From assembly GCA_049115955.1 (NCBI GenBank), contig JAGDZJ010000015.1:201352-265351 (forward strand): a DNA stretch of 64,000 nt, in the 5' to 3' direction. Source of the DNA: Salinispirillum sp049115955. GTDB lineage: Bacteria; Pseudomonadota; Gammaproteobacteria; Pseudomonadales; Natronospirillaceae. The notes under the pieces were generated by a model. It made no database searches. It was given only the letters and a program-made list of their open reading frames with translations, and was not told where the DNA came from. Each line of letters begins with the position of its first letter. Positions within the stretch are counted from its first letter, which is position 1. Positions 25,347 through 35,686 of the stretch are shown here, one piece after another. The position numbers and the translations under genes are program-made.

Positions 25347-25913
25347 ATGCATAAAGTTTGTCGGGTGGCTTCATTTGGGCTGCTATGCTGCTGCGCCCTA
25401 GTGCTGTCGGCCGCCGTGGGTGCGACGGCACCGTCAGTTTTTGATCCTGCTCGCTTATTGATGCAGGGTCAGAACTCACTGAGCCAAAGCGATGTTGAGG
25501 AAATACTTGGTAGTGCCATTGCTGCTAACATTCGAGTGCCTGCAGAGCATCTTGGCGTAGCCTTTTATGACATGCGCTCTGGTCAAGCCTTCGATCGCAC
25601 TGAAATACGCGCGCTAATGGGAGCCGTACGCCAAGATGGTGCCTATGAACTGTTAGCGATGGTTGAACAGTTGACGGGAGGTCGCTTGCCGCTTGCCTTG
25701 GAGCAGTTGCAGGATTTGATGGATGCGGCTTATTTAGCGAGCATGCGTAACCCGCCAGCCTATATTGATATAGAGTTTTATGATCGCCGTACCGGGCCAA
25801 CGGGTATCGGCGGCGGCGTATCGGGGAGCACACCAGAATGGCAGCCGTCTCCCCCTAGTTCATCGAAAAGTCAGTCGCGCAAACAGCGTTTGCGCGACAG
25901 TAGGGGCATGTAG
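25347..25913 (+). CDS. Secreted hypothetical protein
   Basis: A 188-residue protein with a clear signal peptide (FGLLCCCALVLSAAVGATA). The mature part has two segments of the form VAFYDMRSG and IEFYDRRTG, perhaps an internal duplication, and a low-complexity, proline/serine-rich and basic tail. I do not recognise a family. It converges on the DUF1338 gene, four bases away. Confidence 0.65.
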   Translation: MHKVCRVASFGLLCCCALVLSAAVGATAPSVFDPARLLMQGQNSLSQSDVEEILGSAIAANIRVPAEHLGVAFYDMRSGQAFDRTEIRALMGAVRQDGAYELLAMVEQLTGGRLPLALEQLQDLMDAAYLASMRNPPAYIDIEFYDRRTGPTGIGGGVSGSTPEWQPSPPSSSKSQSRKQRLRDSRGM

Positions 25914-25917
25914 GCCG

Positions 25918-26721
25918 TTACATCGTATTCGTGGAATCAAAGATCTTGTCCGCGTTACCCTCGATGAAGCTGTCGAACAGGATGCCATCTGGCTGGACAT
26001 GCCGACGGGCGAATTCATAGAAACAGCTTGGGATCGTCCGCGTTTCACCGCCAGCAAAGGTTACCTCTACCTTATCCGCCATGGTTGACGACTGTTCCAG
26101 GAACAGCGCTGGAGAACCCTTCACCAAACCACCGACTTGATTCAGGGCATAACCCTCGTCCAACAACAGCTGATTAACCTGCTCGATGGTGGAGAAGTGT
26201 TTTAGATGGTTAATGCTGACCGTAAAGTGGTTGGCCTGCATGCCCATGGTACCTAGCCAAGCCGCGTATTCACTGTGTTCCACCAAGGTTGAGTAGTCGG
26301 CTTCGCTGGGCATATCCCACAGACGTTTTTGCCAGAAAATCTCTGGACCTGTTACCGCATCCGCTGGAATCTCGGCGATCAGGCGGTGCAATATGTCTTG
26401 GCAATCGGCCGGTAACTCGTCGATCAGCAGCTCAGACAGAAAAATCTTTGGTGCATCTGTTTCAGATACATGCTTATAGCAACGAGCACGTAGGTGCTTG
26501 TTTTCAAAACGGAACGCGCCATAGGCTTCGTAACCCATTGCGGTGAGTTGTGGCTCTAATTTATCCAACGCTATGGGGGACTGTGCAAAAGTGCGAAACG
26601 CCACATGATCATTGATCACCTCTTCACCGCGGGCCGTAAACAGTGCTTGAATGCGCTGTGCTTGCGGGGTGACATCAGTGTAGGTATCCCACAGCTGAGC
26701 AAAAAAATCGTTAACCTGCAT
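25918..26721 (-). CDS. DUF1338 family protein (2-oxoadipate dioxygenase/HglS superfamily)
   Basis: A 267-residue protein. Conserved family features are INDHVAFRTF near the N-terminus (His as a probable metal ligand), KIFLSELLIDELP with a conserved Glu, and MGMQANHFTVSINHLKH with a second His. Some DUF1338 members (HglS) are Fe(II) enzymes converting 2-oxoadipate to D-2-hydroxyglutarate in lysine catabolism; those are longer, so activity here is uncertain. GGAG before the ATG at 26721 decides the start. A LysR regulator is divergently placed 148 bases away and may control it. Confidence 0.82.
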   Translation of the reverse strand: MQVNDFFAQLWDTYTDVTPQAQRIQALFTARGEEVINDHVAFRTFAQSPIALDKLEPQLTAMGYEAYGAFRFENKHLRARCYKHVSETDAPKIFLSELLIDELPADCQDILHRLIAEIPADAVTGPEIFWQKRLWDMPSEADYSTLVEHSEYAAWLGTMGMQANHFTVSINHLKHFSTIEQVNQLLLDEGYALNQVGGLVKGSPALFLEQSSTMADKVEVTFAGGETRTIPSCFYEFARRHVQPDGILFDSFIEGNADKIFDSTNTM

Positions 26722-26869
26722 TGAGGGTTTCTCCATAGACGAGTCAATAGGCTGCTACTTTAGTCATGATCTAATGGCATGGCAAAAGGTAAAAATACAT
26801 GTTGTCATGCCTAAAACGCATGTGACATCATGGGTTATTGATTTCTATGGCTAGAAAGGGTGCCTTGCT

Positions 26870-27748
26870 ATGCGCCGCTATATTCCGTCGTCAACTGCGC
26901 TGACCTGCTTTGAAACTGCAGCACGTCACCTCAGTTTCACCCGCGCGGCACAGGAGCTGCACCTGACGCAAAGCGCCGTAAGTCGCCAAGTGAGCAAGCT
27001 GGAACAATTTTTAGGACGAAAATTGTTCATTCGTTTGAATAAACGGCTGATGCTTACGCAAGCTGGCATCACTTACTACAAAGACGTCGTGGCGCTGCTC
27101 GATCAGATGGAAAACACCAGTTTGCGATTGGTGCAGCGTGAAGACGAAAAAACCACATTGACGCTGTCTGTGCTGCCCACGCTGGCTTCCTATTGGTTGA
27201 TGCCGCATTTGGCAGCGTTTCAGCGTGCCCATCCGCAATACCATTTAACGCTACTGGCGCTGGATGAGATGGACGCTATAGATCCCGAGCGTGTTGACGT
27301 CATTGTACATTACGGCGGTGATCATTGGCCGCGTGCCCAGTCGCACCACCTTTTTCATGAGCAGGTTATCGCCGTGTGTGCTCCGGACAAAGTGGCAGAG
27401 CCTGACACGGATTGCCTACGGTATCTTCCTTTGCTGCATTTATCGACGCGCAGTAGTGCGTGGCCAGATTGGCTTGAGAAACGGGGCATTGAACGCACCG
27501 AGCTGACGGGGCCGACCTTTGAGCACTTTCATATGCTATTGGAAGCGGCTAAGCACGGCATGGGCGCCGCGATAGTGCCGACGGTGCTGGTAGAGCAGGC
27601 ATTGCACGAGGGCAGCTTGATTGCTCCGTTTGGCGACGCGCTGGATACGCAACATGAATACTTGTTGTCGTACCCAGCGGATAAAGCCGATCAGGAACCC
27701 GTGGTGGCATTTCGAGATTGGATTTTAGAGGCCGTGCGGCCTTTATAG
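26870..27748 (+). CDS. LysR-family transcriptional regulator (GcvA-like)
   Basis: A 292-residue regulator whose N-terminus (PSSTALTCFETAARHLSFTRAAQELHLTQSAVSRQVSKLE) is the GcvA-type HTH. The effector domain follows (VLPTLASYWLMPHLAAFQRAHP). It is divergent from the DUF1338 gene and overlaps the thiolase gene tail-to-tail by six bases. GcvA itself regulates glycine cleavage in E. coli, but this protein is 5 kb from gcvT, and many relatives control other pathways, so I make no such claim. Confidence 0.9.
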   Translation: MRRYIPSSTALTCFETAARHLSFTRAAQELHLTQSAVSRQVSKLEQFLGRKLFIRLNKRLMLTQAGITYYKDVVALLDQMENTSLRLVQREDEKTTLTLSVLPTLASYWLMPHLAAFQRAHPQYHLTLLALDEMDAIDPERVDVIVHYGGDHWPRAQSHHLFHEQVIAVCAPDKVAEPDTDCLRYLPLLHLSTRSSAWPDWLEKRGIERTELTGPTFEHFHMLLEAAKHGMGAAIVPTVLVEQALHEGSLIAPFGDALDTQHEYLLSYPADKADQEPVVAFRDWILEAVRPL

Positions 27749-28924
27749 TGCTTCTACAGCAATAGCGGTGGCTTCGCCGCCGCCAATACACAGTGAAGCA
27801 ACACCTTTTGTTTTGCCGTGCGTTTTCAGAGCATGCAACAAGGTAACCAGAATGCGAGCACCGCTCGCGCCGATGGGGTGGCCCAGAGCACAAGCACCGC
27901 CGTGTACATTCACCTTGTTGGGGTCCAGTTTCAGTTCCTGAATAGCCAACATGGTGACCATGGCGAAGGCTTCGTTGATTTCATACAAATCAACGTCGTC
28001 TTTGCTCCAGCCTGCCTTAGCCAGCACTTTTTCGATAGAACCGATGGGTGCGATGGTGAATTCATCGGGCATACGGGCATTGGTGGCATGGGCGACGATG
28101 CGGGCGATCGGCTTGAGGCCTTGTGCGGCAGCATCACCGGCACGCATGATGACCATGGCGGAAGCACCATCAGAGATGGAACTTGAATTCGCGGCGGTCA
28201 GGGTGCCATCTTTGGCGAACGCGGGGCGCAGCGTGGGCAGCTTTTCGACGTTGGCGCGGAACGGCGGTTCGTCGGTGTCGACCACGGTTTCGCCCTTGCG
28301 ATCTTTAATGGTTACAGGGGCGATCTCGTTCTTGAATGCACCACTTTCCACAGCTGCTTTGGCTTTTTCGATGGAGCGAATGGCAAAGTTGTCCATGTCA
28401 GCTCGCGTCAGGCCGTATTCGTCCGAGGTTTTCTGCGCGACGCAGCCCATGGCTCCGCCGCCGTAGGCGTCTTCAAGGCCGTCGAGCATCATGTGGTCCA
28501 TAACTTGGCTGTGGCCCATGCGCATGCCGAAGCGGCCATTAGGCAGCAGGTAAGGGGCCATGCTCATGTTTTCCATGCCGCCAGCGACGACGACGTCGGC
28601 GCTGCCTGCTTTGACGAGGTCATGTGCGAGCATGACGGCTTTCATGCCGGAGCCGCAGACTTTGTTCATGGTCATGCAGGCGACGCTGTCAGGCAGGCCA
28701 GCGCCACGAGAGGCTTGGCGGGCGGGGGCTTGGCCCAGTCCGGCAGGCAATACGCAGCCCATGATGACTTCATTCACCAACTCCGGTTTGATACCAGCGC
28801 TGCTGACAGCAGCCCGAATGGCGGTAGCACCCAAGTCGGTACTGCGGACGGTGCCAAGGTTACCACCCATGGCACCTGTGGGTGTCCGCTGCGCAGACAC
28901 GATGACGATATCGTCGTTATTCAT
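27743..28924 (-). CDS. Acetyl-CoA C-acetyltransferase (thiolase)
   Basis: A 393-residue thiolase. The acyl-accepting cysteine lies in NKVCGSGMKAVML, and the C-terminal blocks GGACALGHPIGASGAR and CIGGGEATAIAVE supply the catalytic His and Cys. It catalyses the reversible split of acetoacetyl-CoA to two acetyl-CoA. It lies downstream of 3-hydroxybutyrate dehydrogenase and acetoacetyl-CoA synthetase on the same strand, so thiolysis is the likely direction. ATG at 28924, with GAAAG upstream. Two large palindromes (A2, A3) fill the 395-base gap to the preceding gene. Confidence 0.95.
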   Translation of the reverse strand: MNNDDIVIVSAQRTPTGAMGGNLGTVRSTDLGATAIRAAVSSAGIKPELVNEVIMGCVLPAGLGQAPARQASRGAGLPDSVACMTMNKVCGSGMKAVMLAHDLVKAGSADVVVAGGMENMSMAPYLLPNGRFGMRMGHSQVMDHMMLDGLEDAYGGGAMGCVAQKTSDEYGLTRADMDNFAIRSIEKAKAAVESGAFKNEIAPVTIKDRKGETVVDTDEPPFRANVEKLPTLRPAFAKDGTLTAANSSSISDGASAMVIMRAGDAAAQGLKPIARIVAHATNARMPDEFTIAPIGSIEKVLAKAGWSKDDVDLYEINEAFAMVTMLAIQELKLDPNKVNVHGGACALGHPIGASGARILVTLLHALKTHGKTKGVASLCIGGGEATAIAVEAL

Positions 28925-28969
28925 TGTTCTTTCCTCTATGGTTCTTGGACTTGCATATCTGATCCACCG

Positions 28970-29076
28970 ACTGAAGAGGGGTATGCCTTTACGGGGACGC
29001 CGTGAAAGCATCCCTGCTGGCTCGTTGCGGACGTCCTGTCCGCAAACGCCCCTTTAAAGGCATACCCCTCTTCAGT
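28970..29076. repeat. Large intergenic palindrome A2
   Basis: The 22-base arms at 28970-28991 and 29055-29076 are perfectly complementary (left arm ends GGGGTATGCCTTTA). The interior begins GGGGACGCCGTGAAAGCATCC and continues GGCTCGTTGCGGAC, a diverged copy of the shared core, plus a TTGCGGAC/GTCCGCAA stem. It is in the leader side of the thiolase gene. Confidence 0.92.
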
Positions 29077-29194
29077 CTCAGTTCGTCGGCACTTTACCAA
29101 CCAGTAAATGATCCGATAAATGTTCTCATTCAAATGATGCATATCGCATCGAGGGCTGGCCTGAGATAACTTGAACTTGCTGATGCGCTATCGG

Positions 29195-29307
29195 TTGGGG
29201 TGGGTATTAGGGGGTGTCATGGGGCGTTTGTCACCATGGATGGTGACAACGAGCCCCCATGGATGGGTTTACGGCGTCCCCAAGACACCCCCTAGTACCC
29301 ACCCCAA
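29195..29307. repeat. Large intergenic palindrome A3
   Basis: The 24-base arms at 29195-29218 and 29284-29307 are complementary with one mismatch and share no similarity with the arms of A2. On the minus strand the interior starts GGGGACGCCGTAAACCCAT, the shared core, followed by CCATGGGGGCTCG and a TTGTCACC/GGTGACAA stem. It lies 13 bases past the stop of the acetoacetyl-CoA synthetase gene. Confidence 0.92.
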
Positions 29308-29319
29308 ACCTGGTTAAAG

Positions 29320-31269
<1,950 letters not shown>

Positions 31270-31314
31270 CTCGCTCTCCTAATACTTATTATGTTGATAG
31301 ATTAACTCATTTTG

Positions 31315-31342
31315 CGGCCACCGTACGGGAGTGCGGTGGCCG
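31315..31342 (-). other. Hairpin between bdhA and aacS
   Basis: CGGCCACCG (31315-31323) pairs with CGGTGGCCG (31334-31342) around a ten-base loop. There is no T-run on the minus strand, so it may be an mRNA-processing or partial-termination hairpin within the operon. Confidence 0.6.
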
Positions 31343-31416
31343 AGATAGCTGCATGCTGTAAAAATTATTGTGCAGGCTAACAGGACAAGCTTATTGTGCA
31401 TGGTCGCTGTGCATGC

Positions 31417-32190
31417 TTACTGCGCCGTGTAACCACCGTCCATTACGACCGCCTGTCCAGTCACACCGCGGGCACGCCCGCTGGCCAAGAACAGACAGTA
31501 ATCAGCGATTTCCCGCGCATCCAGCAGACGGCGCTGCGGCACCAGCGGGTAAATGACTTCTTCTAATACGCGTTCCAGTGGCACGTTGCGCGTTTGCGCC
31601 AGGTCTTCGAGCTGGCCGCGCACCAAAGGTGTGTCGACATAACCGGGGCACAGCGCATTGACGTTTACACCGAAGGCAGCGCCTTCTAAAGCGGCGACCT
31701 TAGTCAGGCCGATCACGCCGTGTTTGGCCGAGTTATAGCCCGCCTTACCGGCAAACCCGACCAGCCCGTTAATGGACGCCATATTGATGATGCGGCCGCT
31801 GCCCTGTTTTTTCATTACAGGAAAAACATGCTTGATCGCCAAGAACGGTGCAGTGAGCATGATGTCGAGCAGCTTGCGATACATGTCGCTGGGAAATTCT
31901 TCCAGCGATGCAACGTGCTGCATGCCAGCGTTGTTGATCAATACGTCCAAGCCTTGAAAGTGCTCCATCACGCGGTCAATGGCGCCCAGAAAACCGGCCT
32001 CGTCAGTGACGTCGCAGGCCACACCCATGCGGTCTTGGCCTTCGCCGCCTAAGAGGTCTAAGGCGTGCTGCAAGGCTTCTTCGTTGCGATCGAGTATCGC
32101 AACTCGAGCGCCTTCTTCAAGGAAGGCGCGGGCTATTTCAAAGCCGATGCCGCTGGCGGCACCTGTGATGAGTACGCTTTTTCCCATCAT
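31417..32190 (-). CDS. bdhA: 3-hydroxybutyrate dehydrogenase
   Basis: A 257-residue short-chain dehydrogenase that oxidises D-3-hydroxybutyrate to acetoacetate with NAD. Cofactor motif TGAASGIG, NNAG, catalytic serine in MASINGLVGFAGKAGYNSAKHG with the YxxxK pair, and the family C-terminus ASGRARGVTGQAVVMDGGYTAQ are all visible. Tandem ATGs start the gene. It is 138 bases past the TRAP large permease and upstream of aacS on the same strand, placing it between import and CoA activation. Confidence 0.93.
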   Translation of the reverse strand: MMGKSVLITGAASGIGFEIARAFLEEGARVAILDRNEEALQHALDLLGGEGQDRMGVACDVTDEAGFLGAIDRVMEHFQGLDVLINNAGMQHVASLEEFPSDMYRKLLDIMLTAPFLAIKHVFPVMKKQGSGRIINMASINGLVGFAGKAGYNSAKHGVIGLTKVAALEGAAFGVNVNALCPGYVDTPLVRGQLEDLAQTRNVPLERVLEEVIYPLVPQRRLLDAREIADYCLFLASGRARGVTGQAVVMDGGYTAQ

Positions 32191-32328
32191 GGTTTGTTAC
32201 CTCTGTACCTAAGGTTTTGTATAGGCAACACCGAACCGGCGGCTCCGCTAGCGGGGCCTGAAACGGGGCTGAGCCCAGTGTCTTTTTTAGTTCAGCGTGC
32301 CAATTTATTGTTATTGAGCAGCGCTCTC

Positions 32329-33681
32329 TTACTGCGGGATCATGCCCGGTAACCACAACACGATGGCCGGAAACAGGATGCATAGAATCAATGCACTCAG
32401 TTGCAACAGCACAAAGGGAATAACGGACTTGTAAATGGTGGTGATTGGAATTTCACCATTGGTAATACCCTTCAGGTAAAACAGGGCGTAGCCGAAGGGC
32501 GGGGTTAAAAAGCTCGTTTGGAGGTTGATCGCCACCAATATTGCGAACCACACCAAGAATGCTTGTTGCGATAGGCCCATGCCGAAATCCATCAACGTAA
32601 TGACGGGCAACAATAAGGGCAGGATGACGTAACTGATCTCTATCCACTCTAAGAAGAAGCCTAGAATGAAGATCAGCAACATCATCATGATCAGCAGCCC
32701 GTAAGGGCCTAAGCCGGTGCTATCGACCAACTCGAGAATCATATAGTCGCCGCCCAGACGCTTGAATATCGCACTGAAGCAGGCGGCACCCACCACAATG
32801 AAAAGAATCATCGCTGTTGTCTTCGAGGTGTCGTAGGTAACGTCACGCAAGTTCTTGAAGTTGAAGTTACCCCCGATCAACGCCAGGAGCATCGCGCCAG
32901 CCGCACCGATAGCAGCCGCTTCGGTCGGCGTGGCAATACCCATCATAATGGAGCCAAGTACCGCAACAATTAGCAGTACGGGGCCGACCAGGTCACGCAA
33001 GAGCGCGATAGGGAGCGGGGTTGGGTCGTGGTCTAGGGCGTTAGGGTCGGGCAAAGGCATCCATTCGGGTTTGATTTTGCCAACCAGCAGCAGGTAGCCG
33101 ATGTAGAGCACCCCCAGCATCAGACCCGGCACCAAGGCGGCTTTGAACAGCGCACCGACCGACACGTTGAGAATGGAGCCCATTAATACCAACATGATGG
33201 ACGGCGGAATCAAGATGCCCAGCGTACCGGAAGCCGCCACTATGCCCGTCGCCATTTCAGGCTTGTAACCTTGTTTGAGCATGATGGGTAAGCCGAGCAA
33301 GCCCAGCATGACCACTGAAGCACCGACGATGCCGGTACTGGCCGCCATAACGATACCCAGCATGGCGACAGAAATGGCTAAACCGCCGTGCACACGGCCA
33401 AACAAGCGTTGCAGGGTCAGCAGCAGGCGTCGCGCGACACCAGATTTCTCCAGCATCAAGCCCATGAACACGAACAGTGGAATGGCGATATACAGCCAGT
33501 TCTCAATCACACCACCAAAGATACGCGAGCCTACAATGCCGATAAAGGGCATAGGGACTTCACCAATGATAGCGAACAGGATGCCGATACCACCTAACAG
33601 GAAGGCAACGGGGTAGCCGGTAAAGATGCCCAACAGCAGCGCCATTACCATCAGAAAGGGAAGTAAATATTCACCGAACAT
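32329..33681 (-). CDS. TRAP transporter large permease (DctM family)
   Basis: A 450-residue inner-membrane protein with about a dozen hydrophobic helices, the ion-coupled transport subunit of a TRAP system. Typical blocks are GIFTGYPVAFLLGGIG, GIVGASVVMLGLLGLPIML, GTLGILIPPSIMLVLMG and LGFFLEWIEISYVILPLL. The start at 33681 has AAGGAG eight bases upstream and overlaps the end of the small permease by 11 bases. It resembles the subfamily annotated for mannitol/chloroaromatic compounds; the gene neighbourhood suggests 3-hydroxybutyrate or a related acid. Confidence 0.93.
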   Translation of the reverse strand: MFGEYLLPFLMVMALLLGIFTGYPVAFLLGGIGILFAIIGEVPMPFIGIVGSRIFGGVIENWLYIAIPLFVFMGLMLEKSGVARRLLLTLQRLFGRVHGGLAISVAMLGIVMAASTGIVGASVVMLGLLGLPIMLKQGYKPEMATGIVAASGTLGILIPPSIMLVLMGSILNVSVGALFKAALVPGLMLGVLYIGYLLLVGKIKPEWMPLPDPNALDHDPTPLPIALLRDLVGPVLLIVAVLGSIMMGIATPTEAAAIGAAGAMLLALIGGNFNFKNLRDVTYDTSKTTAMILFIVVGAACFSAIFKRLGGDYMILELVDSTGLGPYGLLIMMMLLIFILGFFLEWIEISYVILPLLLPVITLMDFGMGLSQQAFLVWFAILVAINLQTSFLTPPFGYALFYLKGITNGEIPITTIYKSVIPFVLLQLSALILCILFPAIVLWLPGMIPQ

Positions 33682-34282
33682 AGAATTTCTCCTTGTCCAT
33701 CCGAGCCGGGTCAAGTAACGCGGCAATGGTGGACAGACAGCGAGCGAAGGCATTCAGCGCCAAGAAGCCTAAAGCAACAGGCAGTGCGCCTTTAATCAAG
33801 AAGCGGTGTGTAAGCCCACCATAGTTGGACTGTTCACCGGAAATAAAGCTCATACGAACCTGTGGCCAGTTCATTTCGGCCACGATCCAGCAAAAAGGAA
33901 TCAGCAGAGCCAAGTGTCCGATCAAGTCGATCACTAAGCGTGTGCGTGGCGAAAAACGTTCGTAGATAAAATCGACGCGTACATGACTGTTCGTATGCAA
34001 CGCATAGGTTGCGCCAAACAACATGAGTATTCCGTAAAGGTGCCACTGCATGTCGATCACGCTGTTAATGGTTAGTGCACGCCCGAGCAGAAAGACTCGA
34101 TCCTGCCAGCGCCCAAGTTCGTTCATGCCAAGCGAATTCATAACAACGGTGAGCAGTACAACGGCGATGATCGCCAGCACCAGCCAACTGGTGAGGCGAC
34201 CGACCCAAAGCCCGGCCAAAATGACCGGCCGGGCAATGGAGTCAAGCACCGCCGCTACTCGTAAGAGAACGGCGGTTGTCAT
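33671..34282 (-). CDS. TRAP transporter small permease (DctQ family)
   Basis: A 203-residue membrane protein with four main hydrophobic helices, the small integral subunit that supports the large permease. DctQ-like features include MQWHLYGILMLFGATYALHTNSHVRVDFIYERFSPRTR, a conserved hydrophilic loop between helices two and three. The ATG shares one base with the dctP stop (TAATG), and its end overlaps the large permease gene, so the three genes are translationally coupled. Confidence 0.92.
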   Translation of the reverse strand: MTTAVLLRVAAVLDSIARPVILAGLWVGRLTSWLVLAIIAVVLLTVVMNSLGMNELGRWQDRVFLLGRALTINSVIDMQWHLYGILMLFGATYALHTNSHVRVDFIYERFSPRTRLVIDLIGHLALLIPFCWIVAEMNWPQVRMSFISGEQSNYGGLTHRFLIKGALPVALGFLALNAFARCLSTIAALLDPARMDKEKFYVR

Positions 34283-35325
34283 TATTTAATCTCCTGCAAT
34301 TCATACCACTGATCGAACATTGCTTTGTGTTCCATCAGAGACTCATAAGCATCACGGAACCCGGGAGTGTTAGCGAACTCTTCTTCCAGAACAGTCTGCC
34401 AACCGGCTTCCAGCTCAGCCATTACATCATCGGAGAAGCGGCGTACTTCGATATCAGTAGCGGCTTGCATGCGGCTCAATGCATTGATCTGATCAGGAAC
34501 GGCTTGTGCCATAGACCATTGCAGAGTAGAGCGGCATGCTGTCTCAACTTGCGCTTGCTGAGTTGCAGTCAAGCCGTTCCAGACATCGTTGTTCATCATC
34601 AAAGAGAACCAACTTGCAGACTGGTGCCAGCCAGGGAAGTAGTAGTACTGCGTGACTTCTTGCAGACCGGTTGATTCATCAACGCTCGGTACTGAGAACT
34701 CGGCAGAATCGATACGACCACGTTCCAGTGCCAGATAGATTTCGCCACCGGGAATCAACTGAGTAGAGGCACCAAACTGGTTCAATACGCGCGCGCCCAA
34801 GCCCGAAATACGCATACGCAGACCGTCAAAGTCTTCGATGTTGTCGATAGGCTTGTTGTAGAAACCACCGGTTTCTTGTGGTGAGATGAAGCACGCCAGT
34901 ACTTTTACATTGTATGGGTCGTATGCTTCTTGCAAGTACTTGGTGCCGTCACCTGACCACATCCATGAAGCGAACACTTCAGCAGAAGGACCAAATGGCA
35001 AAGCACCATACATGTTGACCAGTGGCACAGTGCCGGCCCAGTAGCCAATCCAGTCCCATCCCGCATCTACAGCACCAGTTGAAACGGCGTTGAATACTTC
35101 GAAGGGTGGCACCAAGTCGCCTGGCTCATAGACACGCATGTCGATTGCACCGTCAGTGATGGTGCGCAGCTCGTCGGCAAGATGCACAGCACCTTGACCC
35201 AAGAACATGTTGGTGCCGAAGACACTGGCGACGTCCATACGCTTAGTCTGCGCCATTGCGACAGAGGCGCAGACGGACAGTGCCGCAGCGGAAGCAAAGG
35301 CAAGCGCGAGAGGCTTGATTTTCAT
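34282..35325 (-). CDS. TRAP transporter solute-binding protein (DctP family, TakP-like)
   Basis: A 347-residue periplasmic receptor with a signal peptide cut after AMA (about residue 25). The DctP fold shows GAIDMRVYEPGDLVPPFEVFNAVSTGAVDAGWDW in the first lobe, the conserved ligand-arginine region DGLRMRISGLGARVLNQFG, and EIYLALERGRIDSAEF. The pattern is nearest to receptors for 2-oxo- and hydroxy-acids. First gene of the TRAP-bdhA-aacS-thiolase series. A sigma-54-like promoter and three palindromic candidate activator sites lie in the 361-base gap upstream. Confidence 0.92.
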   Translation of the reverse strand: MKIKPLALAFASAAALSVCASVAMAQTKRMDVASVFGTNMFLGQGAVHLADELRTITDGAIDMRVYEPGDLVPPFEVFNAVSTGAVDAGWDWIGYWAGTVPLVNMYGALPFGPSAEVFASWMWSGDGTKYLQEAYDPYNVKVLACFISPQETGGFYNKPIDNIEDFDGLRMRISGLGARVLNQFGASTQLIPGGEIYLALERGRIDSAEFSVPSVDESTGLQEVTQYYYFPGWHQSASWFSLMMNNDVWNGLTATQQAQVETACRSTLQWSMAQAVPDQINALSRMQAATDIEVRRFSDDVMAELEAGWQTVLEEEFANTPGFRDAYESLMEHKAMFDQWYELQEIK

Positions 35326-35462
35326 AGGTGTTCTCCTGATTTTGAATCATTGTTGTTGTACTTGTAGTCAATATCTACTTCGGAGGGTCCAGGCTGCCTT
35401 CTATTATCGTTATCGGGGCAGGTGTTTACACGCAGGGTGTAGGACCACTGCAGAGGGTATTA

Positions 35463-35477
35463 TCAAGAAGGGTGCCA
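35463..35477 (-). promoter_or_regulatory. Candidate sigma-54 promoter of the TRAP operon
   Basis: On the minus strand TGGCAC-CCTTC-TTGA matches the -24 element fully and the -12 element in three of four key bases (TTGA instead of TTGC), at the correct spacing. It lies about 140 bases before the dctP start, and a sigma-54 activator gene is the next gene upstream. Confidence 0.55.
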
Positions 35478-35566
35478 TGTTTTATAAATACTATTAAAAA
35501 CAATAGGTTATGGTATTTTTGTTGATTTTTCGAGCGTTCCTGGTAGGTCGGAGTGATGCGGAATAG

Positions 35567-35653
35567 TCCGGAAACCCGGAAAAACGTAAGGATAATGAAG
35601 GAAATAGGGGCTGTGCTCGTTCCGAAAAAAAAGACACTGTCCGAAATTTCGGA
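35567..35653. promoter_or_regulatory. Candidate upstream activator sites
   Basis: TCCGGAAACCCGGA (35567-35580) and the perfect palindrome TCCGAAATTTCGGA (35640-35653), with a half-site TTCCGAAAA near 35620. They lie 90-190 bases upstream of the sigma-54-like promoter, the usual distance for enhancer-binding activators. A matching site precedes the activator gene itself. Confidence 0.6.
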
Positions 35654-35686
35654 AATAAAGGGCTTCGATTGAAGGCTTGAGAAGTT